Source: Dentipellis sp. KUC8613 (taxonomy: Eukaryota; Basidiomycota; Agaricomycetes; Russulales; Hericiaceae). Taken from it: a stretch of DNA of 28,042 nucleotides. The notes under the pieces are model-generated. The model had not been told where the DNA came from. It was given only the letters and a program-made list of their open reading frames with translations, and did not search any database. The DNA lies in contig NSJX01000051.1 in the NCBI GenBank assembly GCA_002286715.1, forward strand, positions 1-28,042, written 5' to 3'. The position numbers and the translations under genes were made by a program. This document shows, one piece after another, positions 17,915 through 27,476 of the stretch (within the stretch, counting starts at the first letter, position 1; every line of letters begins with the position of its first letter).

Positions 17915-20900
17915 ATGGCTGAAGAACGGTTTTCCAAACTCTGGCTTGACGCGATCAAGCGCTATGAGACCGACACGGGGACGAAGATTACTGACATGGT
18001 TGCCTCTCGTGATTTCGCGAGGATTGCTAGCGCGGAACAACTTCTCAAGATCATCAATGACGAGCAGGGGAGGTTCAAGAAGTATCAGAAGCGAGGAGAG
18101 AGTATCAGAGGTGCCCTGAAATCCGTCCTCGACGTGGTCGAGCCCTTGGCGGATACTGTTGGCGAGGCCGTAGGAACTGTGAGTCAAATATTGTGTCTTT
18201 TGGTCGATGATACTACTGACATCACACTGGTGTAGGCATTCCCACCTGGCAAGGTCCTGTTCATAGTTCTCAAATTCCTTGTTGATGTATGTTCTGTTAT
18301 TTTGTCCCTGTGGTCTTCGACTGATTTGACGGCTATGCTACAGGCTGCTAAGAATGTCGGCAAGCACTATGACAATATTACAAATGTCTTCCGACGCATG
18401 CAGGGGTTCCTTGGTCGCTGCCACAGATATCTTCAAAGTACTATCTCTGATAGCTTGCGGGAAAGGCTAGTAGAGATACTGGCCCATCTGCTTGGCATCA
18501 TTGGGATAGTCACCAAAGACATGAAGCATGGTCGTCTCAGTATGTCATTCCCTCATGATATGCATTTATATGACTGACTTATAGATCCAAATGCAGGGCT
18601 TTTTGTTCAGAATGTCTGTGGGAAAGATGAGGCTCTTGAAAATGCATTGGAAGAGCTGGATGAACTGACAAAGTATGAGATCCAAGATGTTGTTGCAGAC
18701 ACTCATCTTGGAGTGGGGAAAACAGTAAAGGCTGTTGATGCACTTGCAGATGCTCAGAGTATGTTATATTTATGCTATTTCAATCATTCTAAACTTACTT
18801 TTGTTCATTTCATCGACAGGAAAAGCAGAACTTCGAGACTGCTTTCAATGGCTTTCTGCTTCTGATGAACAGAATAGCCATGATGCAGTGCAGAAGAAAG
18901 CTACCAAAGATACAGGAAACTGGATTTTTAATGACTCAACATTCAATGAGTGGATGAGAAGTGAGAATCAATCTTTTTTGTGGTTACATGGGAAATGTAA
19001 GTAGATCTCATTGCACCGTAAACATCTTGGCACTCATGTAGTTCAAGCTGGGGGTGGGAAGAGTGTGTTGTGGTAAGCTTTGATATTCTGCCAAGTCTTT
19101 TTGTGATTAGCTCAAATGACAATAGTTCAACAATTATAAATCTGCTGCAAGAGCATAGATCCAAGGTCTCTTGTGCTCTGGCTTTCTTTTACTTTGACTA
19201 TAAAAGCTCTGCCAAATGGGACTTCTGTGACCTGCTGAAATCTCTTCTTGGGCAACTTTCTTCTCAGAGCCCTCAGGCTGTTGCTGTGCTGAAGCAGCTC
19301 TATGCAGACCACAATAGTGGTATCAAGCAACCGACTAGGCAGAAATTACTGGATGCTATCAGAGACATCTTGGAGCAGTCTGATGCTGTCTATATAGTTC
19401 TTGATGCTCTGGATGAATGTGGTTATGATGCTAGGGAGGAACATCTGTTTCCCTTTATAAAAGATATGCTTTTGAAGAAGCAATATTCTGTGCATCTTCT
19501 GGTGACTAGCCGCATTGAAAATGATATTCAAGCATTCATGCATAAATATGATCCATATGTTGTCAATCTGGGTAATGAAGCAATGGAGAAAGACATTAAA
19601 GCATACATTAATGTCACACTTGGGGAAAGGTTTCAAGAAATGGGATTGTCTATGAGAGCCAGAATTGAGAAAACTCTGACAACTCAAGCAGATGGAATGT
19701 AAGCATTATAGTGATGATTTCAGAATTTCCAAGCTAACTAATATTTGAAGGTTCTTTTGGGTGGAGCTGCAGTTGAAAAGGCTTCAGAGATGCACCAACA
19801 GTCATGATGTGATAAAAACTCTGGATAACCTACCTAAGACATTGGAGGAGACATATGAAGGTATTCTGAGCACAGTACCTGATTTGCACTGGGAGGTGTT
19901 GCATGACATGTTCAAATGGATTGCATTCTCAGAGAGGCCTCTGGAAGTAGAGATGCTCAACAATGCATTGAAGCTTTCCTATGAAGAAAGATATTCTGCC
20001 CACTCAGATTATCAACCATTGATGCTATACACTGGAAATTCTGGCCTATTCCAAACTGTTTCTGGGCTTGTTGAAGAATCATATGGAACCATTCAGTTCT
20101 GTCACTTCACAATTAGAGAATATTTGACTGGTAGTAGTATCAAGCAAGGAAAGGCAAAGCTTTATTATCTTGATGCAGGACAGTCTCATGCAACATTAGC
20201 TCAAAGTTGTTTATATCTTTTGGTCAGAGATAAATCCATTGGTACCCCAATCAGCAAATTACACCAGACGAGTCAGCATTGGGGTGGGATGGCATATTAT
20301 GCTAGTGGCCATGTTTTAAAACATATTCAAAAAGCAGACATAAAGAAAGAAAGCCAGCTGTGGAGCTATCTCATAAGACATTATAGAGAAAATGGCTTTC
20401 GAACAGTCTGCCATAACATCTGTAGATTGTATGGTGAGCTTGAGCATTTTGAACATCCACCAGCTTCATGTGCTTGTGCCACAGGCAAAGTATGTTTTTT
20501 ACAGTTACTGAATGACAATGGCTTGATGAGACAAACAGATGTTCATCATGCTTTGTGTGTTGCAGTGGAAGGGAATCATGAACTCATGGTTCAGTGGCTT
20601 ATTGAACATGGAACTGATGTTAATAAATTATATAATCATTCATCTCCACTTGCAAGAGCCTCTTCTAAGGGAAATGTGCAGACTTGCAAGCTTCTGATTG
20701 ACAAAGTAGCAGATGTCAATTCAGAAGATGAATTGGAAAATATTGCTCTCATTGCAGCATCTAAAGAAGGTCACACAGATATTGTTTCCATGCTATTGCA
20801 GAAGGGTGCAAATGTCAATATACAGAATAAATCTGGAACAACTGCTCTCATTGCAGCATCTGCATATGGACACACAGATATTTTTTCCATGCTACTGCAG

Positions 20901-22238
20901 AATGGTGCAGATATCAATATACGGGGTCGATTTAGAGAAACTGCTCTCAGTGAAGCATCTTCTAATGGTCACACAGATATTCTTTTCATGCTACTGCACA
21001 AGGGTGTAGATGTCAATGAAAAAGATAAACATGGGACCACTGTTCTCATTGCAGCATCTTTATATGGACACACAGAGATTGTTTCCATGCTACTGCAAAA
21101 GAGTGCAGATGTCAATTCAGAAGATGGATCAGGAAATACTGCTCTCATTGCAGCATCTGAAGAAGGTCACACAGATATTGTTTCCATGCTACTGCACAAG
21201 GGTGCAGATGTCAATATACAGAATAAATCTGGAACAACTGCTCTCATTGTAGCATCTGCAGCAGGTCACACAGAGATTGTTTCCCTGCTACTGCAGAGAA
21301 ATGCAGACTTCAATATACAAAATACCTCTAGAGAAACTGCTTTCTATTCAGCATCTTTATATGGTCACACAGATATTGTTTCCATGCTACTGCACAAGGG
21401 TGTAGATGTCAATGAAAAATATAAACATGGGAACACTGCTCTCATTGCAGCATCTGGCCAAGGTTGGACAGATATTGTTTCAATGCTACTGCAGAAGAAT
21501 GCAAATGTCAATCTACAGAATATGTCTGGGAAGACTGCTCTCATTGCAGCATCTGGAGAAGGCCACACAGAGATTGTATCCATGCTACTGCAGAATGGTG
21601 CAGACATCAATATACAAGATCATGATGAGGAAACTGCACTCATTCCAGCATCTGCATATGGATACACAGAGATTGTTTCCATGCTACTGCAGAATGATGC
21701 AAATATCAATATACAAGATCATGATGAGAAAACTGCTCTCATCATAGCATCTTCACGTGGACACACAAAGATTGTTTCCATGCTACTGCACAAGGGTGTA
21801 AATGTCAATGAACAAGGTAAATTTGGAAACACAGCTCTCATTGCAGCATCTGGCCAAGGACACACAGACATTGTTTCTATGCTACTGCACAAGGGTGTAG
21901 ATGTCAATGAAAAAGATGAATTTGGGAACACAGCTCTCATTGCAGCATCTAAAGAAGGTTGCACAAAAATTGTTTTCATGCTACTGCAGAAGAGTGCCAA
22001 TGTCAATATACAAAACCAGCGTGGACAAACTGCCCTTACAGTAGCAGCTGCCTACAGTTATGCAAGGATTATCTGTATGTTACTGAAGGAGGGTGCTACT
22101 ATTGATGCACATACTTATCTTGAGACCTCTGTGGCACATATTTCTTTGCATGATCACATGAAAATTGCTCATGCTTATGACAGTGTATGCTCATACCAGG
22201 ATGATTATGAAAGTGTATGCTCTGACCAGGATGATTAA
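17915..22238 (+). CDS. NLR/STAND protein: Goodbye-like, NACHT, ankyrin repeats
   Basis: Eight exons: 17915-18178, 18236-18286, 18344-18539, 18585-18758, 18820-18996, 19048-19072, 19126-19698 and 19751-22238; 1315 aa. Residues 1-170 resemble the fungal STAND N-terminal Goodbye domain (FSKLWLDAIKRYETDTG; AFPPGKVLFIVLKFLVDAAK). The NACHT ATPase has Walker A GKSGGGKS (286-293, mostly on a 25-bp exon) and Walker B VYIVLDALDEC (384-394), then TSR and ADGMFFWVELQL. A linker with FCHFTIREYLTG leads to 16 ankyrin repeats (752-1279) and an acidic repeat tail. Such proteins are thought to act as cytosolic non-self sensors: repeats bind ligand, NACHT oligomerises, and the N-terminus signals. Acceptors were chosen to keep the Walker A spacing; alternative AGs lie 6 bp upstream (19041) and 15 bp upstream (19110). 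From exon 4 on the gene is AT-rich, unlike its neighbours. Confidence 0.88.
20544..22127 (+). repeat. Array of sixteen 99-bp ankyrin-encoding repeats
   Basis: The period is exactly 33 codons with no indels. Repeats 1, 2 and 16 are diverged; 3-15 are near-uniform (TALIAAS-x2-GHT-x-IVSMLLQ-x-G-x2-VN pattern). Units start at 20544 and then every 99 bases. Repeats 2-5 and 6-9 share the same order of C-terminal signatures (SED, IQNKSG, -RE, EK-x-KHG), showing duplication of a four-repeat block. Repeats 11-12 (IQDHDE) and 13-14 (-FGN) look like later single-unit duplications. Uniform repeats of this kind are known in fungal NLRs and allow fast change in repeat number. Confidence 0.93.
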
Positions 22239-22265
22239 GACAGTGTATGCTCACACCAGGATGAT
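22176..22265 (+). repeat. Three tandem 30-bp repeats across the NLR stop codon
   Basis: Units at 22176-22205, 22206-22235 and 22236-22265 encode YDSVCSYQDD, YESVCSDQDD and (stop)DSVCSHQDD. The first codon is TAT in units 1 and 2 and TAA in unit 3, so the stop arose inside a repeat. The frame after it stays open for ten further codons (to 22295). Confidence 0.88.
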
Positions 22266-22964
22266 GAAAAATCCCCATTTTCCTTGACAAGGTAAGTATT
22301 TCTTTTCTTGCATTCAAGAGCTCAAACTCATGATTGAAAATGCAGATATTTCACAGTTCCACTCACATTCCTTGAGCTTATCTATCTTGTAACATCAGTG
22401 TCATGTACTTCAATATTGTTGGATACAAATGAGAAGTGGGTTGATACAAGAATAGCTAACTTTGATTGATATATGATTCCTGTCACATACATGCACAAGC
22501 CTTGAAACATGTTTTTTCTTCCATGTAAGATATATACTCAGATACTCCCAGAACCCAGCCTCCAGCATACACTACATCTACAGCAAATTCTCTTAATGTC
22601 TTCCTTTCACTTCTCAACATCAGCTACATACCCAGCAAAACTAATGAAGACACTCCAACTAGTCACCATGCCCAGAGCACCACAAACAAAAGCCATCAGT
22701 AAGGTTCCAGCAAAGTGCAATACACACTGCAACTTGGGGACAGTATGTACAATGACACTGTACATGCACAGGACACAACATCTCCCCTCGTTCTGCATCA
22801 AGCTCAAGCATTAGTATGATAAGGCAGGATCCCGCCTTTTCTGCAGCATCCACGGTGCGCCCCACACACATCCTCATGCTCATCCCGGTCAGGACATTAC
22901 CCGCTATGCATCAATCCTGCCTGTCTACACCTCCCTCCGCAGCTCCAGCAAGAGATATGTGGGG
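22239..22964. other. AT-rich NLR 3' flank and intergenic region
   Basis: Just after the last 30-bp repeat, at 22292-22297, is a consensus donor (AG then GTAAGT). This suggests a 3'-UTR intron or a lost downstream exon. A plus-strand stretch at about 22530-22685 (frame with DTPRTQPPAYTTSTANSLN) reads like a low-complexity protein end, but nothing confirms it as coding. Base composition returns to GC-rich at about 22.85 kb. The NLR and YIF1 are convergent here. Confidence 0.3.
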
Positions 22965-24241
22965 TCATACCCGCACGAGCCAGCCCATATACAGCACCTG
23001 CGACACAGCGACGAGGAAGAGGAAGGATATGCGTCGTGAACGCTGCGCGTGCGAGACGGTGCCGACCGCGGCTGGAGGCGCCGCGGCGTCCGGGAGGACG
23101 ACAGAGCGAAGGGAGCGGAGCTAGAGCAGGCATGAGATCAGGATTGTCAGAGGAACATGGCGGGGACGTACGAGGAAGAAGGCGTTCGCGAAGAAGGCGT
23201 AGAAGAACACGGCTGTCCATAATGTGCGTCCGGGGTGGAGGAAGCCGACGAGGAGCGCCATGATGACACTGTGCGTGTCGATTAGAGATTAGAGTTCACA
23301 AGGTGAATTCACGGGTCAAACACGCACCCAACGAACTTGTACCCGCCATAGGCGAGCAGATCGACCACGGACGACGCGCTCTGTATATTGAGAACGTAGC
23401 AGCCGCCCTTCAGGAAGCAGAAGTCAAACAGCACCACGATGAGTGCCTTCGATGCACTGAGTCCAAAAATATCCGGGTTGAAGCGGGACTGCAGGCCCGA
23501 CTGCAGCGTCGCGAGGAGGATATACGTGACGAAGGCCATGGCTGTGAGGGCACGTGATCAGTCACGGAGGAGAAAGGCAAGGCAAGAGAGCCAGGCGCAC
23601 TGGGTATGTAGAGATCGGGCGAATTGAGATCCTCGCGCGGCGGCTGGAACTCGACCGCGCCCTGGTCCGCGCGGCGCATCTTGCGGGACCACGGGCGGTG
23701 GCGCCACGGGAAGAGGAGGAGGCGTAGCTTGCGGATCACGTACGAGTTGGACACGTTGAAGTGGTGCTTGAGCGCGGTCAGCGGGACGAGGCCGCCAAAC
23801 TGCAACCCCCAGACCCATGAGCACCGATGCGTGTCTCTGTGTACGTGTAGAAGGGAGAGAGGGACGCACGTTTTTCTGCACGTACTCCTGCCCGGCGTGG
23901 ACTGCGTTCTGTCCGAGCTGCATGCCGAACTGCGCGGTCGCGCCGTCGAAGCCCCATGCAAAGTCGGACGTGCCGGGGGCTGGCGCCGGCTGCTGGTTCG
24001 GTGGTACAGGCCCGCCATGGGTCGCGCGGAGGTGTGGTGCGGCGGCAGGTTGCTGGTAGTGTGCGTAGGTCGGTGCGACTGGCTGGAACTGCGGCTGGCC
24101 CGGCGCGGGAGGCGAAGACGTGTAGCGTTGGTAGCCTTGGGGAGACGATGGCGTCGAAGGGGGCTCTGGAATAAAGGCAGGGTGTGTCGGGACAGGGTGC
24201 TGGAGAGGCGGGGGAGAGCGGGAGTAGTAGTTGCTGGCCAT
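22965..24241 (-). CDS. YIF1: YIF1 family ER-Golgi trafficking membrane protein
   Basis: Five exons on the minus strand: 24241-23870, 23799-23601, 23541-23328, 23268-23172 and 23120-22965; 345 aa. An N-terminal Pro/Gln-rich cytosolic region (about 1-90) precedes the Hrf1/YIF1 core: FGMQLGQNAVHAGQEYVQKN, ALKHHFNVSNSYV, LRLLLFPWRHRPW, DLNSPDLYIPTMAFVTYIL. Five hydrophobic segments follow, ending in FLFLVAVSQVLYMGWLVRV at the C-terminus, which is typical of the family. YIF1 is known to work with Yip1 in COPII vesicle formation and fusion between ER and Golgi. All four introns are 51-70 bp with GT-AG ends, and each junction restores a conserved family motif. This is a conserved housekeeping gene marking the edge of the variable region. 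Confidence 0.95.
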
Positions 24242-25254
24242 GGTGAGTGTACAAGGACGCTCGTCTGAGCAGAGACGTGTCCCCGCAACCCTAACCCTAC
24301 GTACCGGCGATACAAAGGACCTCGCCTACAGCAGTATTAGTAACTGCTCCCTGCAGTATTTCGTGCTTGCGCTATCCCAAAAATTGAGGAAGCATTTGAG
24401 GCAGGTTTCAGACAGTGTAAATCACTATCTCAAAAATATGGAGTGCTATTTCCTCGAAAGCGAGAGAAAGATAAGATTCAGAAGCGAAGAAACTCTACCT
24501 CTACTCTACCAATGCCTTCGTTGCGAATGTCAACTGCTTCCCGAAGATACGGACCGCGAATAACCATAGTCCGACATCGCACCATCAGCATCTTCCGGTG
24601 CCAGCTTTCCTCCGCGAGCGATAGGAAACATACAACAGCTGATATCTAGGGTGTCCGAATAAATCGTGCGATACAATCCACGAGCACTATGGAGCCCATA
24701 GCAAATTCCAAACGACTGGTATACCTACTATCTTGGCATCTTCTTGTCTTCACCGGTACCATGAGCAACCGGGCGTGTTTGATAAGAGTCGACCGTCTTC
24801 AACACGATGGGTTCTTCCAACAACTCCATGCAGCGTTGAGAACCGCTGCGCCGCAGCGCGTAAGAAGCTTTTACTTACGTACGGAGGAGACCCTATCAGG
24901 GCATGCCAATAAGCGTGGTAGGATACCACGAGCAAGGAACATGCCAAGGTAATGCTGCTTATACTGTAGGGGCCGAAGTTTGCGTTCAACCTGCTGCTCA
25001 GAGACCAGAAAAAAAAGACATACACGATTTTGAGACCTAATTCAACAAACCGTCAGGAGCTGCTTCACAGAATAAACGGACCCATACCCAAATTTCCTTG
25101 ATTCTGTGCAAACGCGAGAAACAAACTGCCGCGTTGCTGCAGTCGTGGCCGATCAGACCACGTGTGGCGGAGAGATTCGGAGTTTGAAGTGTTACGCGCG
25201 GCCAGAGTAAATAAAAAAGGGTCGAACGCGCTGGCGAAAGACAAGCCGTGCACG
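24242..25254. promoter_or_regulatory. Divergent promoter region between YIF1 and the methyltransferase gene
   Basis: No gene supported in about 1 kb. On the YIF1 side is AACCCTAACCCTAC (24287-24300), two telomere-type units about 45-60 bp upstream of the YIF1 start. On the methyltransferase side an E-box, CACGTG (25159-25164), lies about 90 bp before the start and a TATA-like TAAATAAAAAAGG (25208-25220) about 47 bp before it. Open stretches at 24340-24560 and 24689-24952 show no family resemblance. Confidence 0.4.
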
Positions 25255-27044
25255 ATGTCGTCTCCCGTCGTGACCAACGTGCCTGCTATCAAGAACGCGC
25301 CTCTCATCGGTCTCGCCGAGGGCAATGGCAGCTTCAACAACTATCATCTCGCTGGCCTCGTCCTCGGCGTGCCATGGCTCGTCAAGCGCATGCTGCCGCT
25401 CGTCAATCGCGGCGGCTTCAAGACCTACCTCTTCCTCGTCATCGTCCTCGGTGTGCCCATCACCGTCGCGTACTGGACCCTCATGAGCATGTACGGCCCC
25501 CGCAAGAACGAGAAGGTCGCGCTCCCCGGCAAGGACATCGAGGAGTATATCACGATCCACGATGCCGAGCTTAAGGCGCTGTACAACGGCAAGAACAAGA
25601 TCCCCATGCAGGTCTTCCACGACGCGTACTTTGACGGAAAGATTGACTTCAAGGGTGCGTTTGACGCGTCGCTTCGTGCTCCACGCGTTCTAACACTCTG
25701 ACACGTCACAGGCGATGTCCTCGACATCATGGAGGCGCGTCACGACTGGGCCAAGATGGTCTTCACCCCGGAACTCTTCCGTTATGTCTTTATGAACTTC
25801 ATTCCCGAGGTCATCGTCCACTCCCAGCACCAGGACGAGGAGCAGGTCCGCGACCACTATGACCGTGCGTGACTTTCTCGTTCCTCTTGTGCATCATAGC
25901 TCACGCGGCGGTTTACAGGAGGTGACGACTTCTACGAATGGTACGTGCAGAATCTATTTGTGCTAGCTCGCAACCGCTCATGACGCGTTCCAGGTTCCTC
26001 GGTCCCCGTATGGTTTACACGTCCGGCATCGTCACCACCCTCGACGAGCCCCAGACTCTCGAGCAACTCCAGGACAACAAGCTCACGATCGTTTGCGAAA
26101 AGCTGAACCTGCAGCCGACCGACAAGCTGCTCGACATCGGCTGCGGCTGGGGCACGCTCGCCGCGTTCGCGCACAAGAACTACGACTGCGACGTCACCGG
26201 CATCACGCTCGCGCGCAAGCAGACCGCCTTCGGCAACGAGCGCATCGCGAAGAACGGCGGCGACCCCTCGCGCGCGCGCATCATCTGCTGCGACTACCGC
26301 GACGTCCCCGGCGGCCCCGGCTCGTTCAACAAGATCGTCAGCCTCGAGATGGCCGAGCACGTCGGCATCCGCCGCTACGACACCTTCCTCCGCCAGGTGT
26401 ACGACCTCCTCGCCGACGACGGTGTCTTTGTCTTCCAGGTTGCCGGCCTGCGCCCGTGCTGGCAGTACGAGGATCTGATTTGGTGAGCCTGCCGCCCCTT
26501 CTTCTGCCACAACTGGTCTTGGGGTTAATTGCAAGCGGGACACAGGGGTCTCTTCATGAACAAGTACATTTTCCCCGGTGCGGATGCTAGCGCGTCGCTT
26601 GGCTGGGTCGTCAAGCACCTCGAGGGCGTCGGCTTCGAGGTGAAGAACATCGATGTCCTCGGCGTGCACTACTCCGCCACCATCTGGCACTGGTACAACA
26701 ACTGGGTCTCGAACAAGGAGAAGGTCATCGCCAAGTACGGCGACCGCTGGTACCGCATCTGGGTGTTCTTCCTCGCGTACTCGGTCCTCATCGCTCGGTG
26801 CGTACTTCTTCCACGTCCTGTTTACGCACGACTTCATGTGCTGATGCATTTCGTGTGCAGCCACGGCGGCTCGTCGGTCTTCCAGTTCACGCTGCACAAG
26901 AACCTGAATGCGTACCCCCGTATTCTCGGTGTGCCCAACCACGCGTCGATCCACGTCACGCCCAAGAAGGCCATCGAGTGCGTCCCGTCTCTCCCATCAT
27001 CCCGTATCATTCTTGCTAACACGTACTCCAGGCCCGTCATCTAA
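25255..27044 (+). CDS. MTS1: Sphingolipid C9-methyltransferase (SAM-dependent)
   Basis: Seven exons: 25255-25654, 25712-25864, 25919-25940 (22-bp micro-exon), 25994-26482, 26546-26797, 26861-26977 and 27032-27044; 481 aa. Two hydrophobic segments near the N-terminus (about 30-50 and 57-80) suggest ER membrane anchoring. The cyclopropane-synthase-like methyltransferase domain shows HYDRGDDFYEWFLGPRMVY, SAM motif LLDIGCGWGTL (237-247), VTGITLARKQ and EMAEHVGIRRYDTF. A last membrane segment (WVFFLAYSVLIA) precedes the C-terminus. Members add the C9 methyl branch to the sphingoid base of fungal glucosylceramide, a lipid needed for normal hyphal growth in several fungi. The chosen ATG gives MSSPVV, just after the TATA-like element; an in-frame ATG 93 bp upstream would add an uncharacteristic leader. 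The symbol follows Candida albicans usage. Confidence 0.94.
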
Positions 27045-27476
27045 ACCACGCGAGCCTGACGTCGACGTCCGACGCCCTAGACCGAGCCGCCGGCGGACTC
27101 GCATACCCTCAAAGTTACCATACTTACTTGCATCTAAGTACCGAGTACTACGCGTAACGACCTGATGTGAATGAACGCTATATATTGTCTTTATAAACCT
27201 TTTGGACATCTTGTTTGCGTGACCATGATAATACTTGGTTGTGCGTGCTGGCGCTATGGTCCCGCGGCGTCATTGGACGAAGACGGAGGGGTTGGAAGTC
27301 CGACACGGCAAGTCCCGGGACAGTGGTGAGCGCCCACTTCGTTCGCTATGATATGAATAAATTCCACTGGTATTATCTTCAGCTTTGAACAACGAAGACA
27401 CATCTGGCATATTGTCTAGAACGACACTGCCTCCTATCACCTGGGTCCTGCAGTTGCTCACAGACAACCTCTTCTT
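27045..27476. other. Intergenic region between convergent genes
   Basis: No gene supported. Both flanking genes end here (methyltransferase from the left, BTB copy 10 from the right). AT-rich stretches such as AATAAATTCC (27355) could serve polyadenylation, but no clear signal stands out. Confidence 0.3.

Noticed and set aside
19073..19110. 38-bp intron in the NLR ending at the first AG
   Set aside because: It is unusually short for this gene, and the AG at 19124-19125 gives the family-like sequence LCSTIINLL. The short form is kept only as a possible alternative.
20544..22127. Regular 99-bp repeats as a possible CRISPR array or satellite
   Set aside because: The period is 33 codons in one open frame encoding ankyrin repeats, with no spacer structure, and the genome is eukaryotic.
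23410..24315. 301-codon minus-strand open frame overlapping YIF1
   Set aside because: It runs in another frame through the YIF1 exons and introns and lacks conserved motifs; the spliced YIF1 model explains the region.
25932..26954. 340-codon minus-strand open frame opposite the methyltransferase gene
   Set aside because: It crosses three introns of the plus-strand gene and is explained by codon bias. No domain is recognisable.
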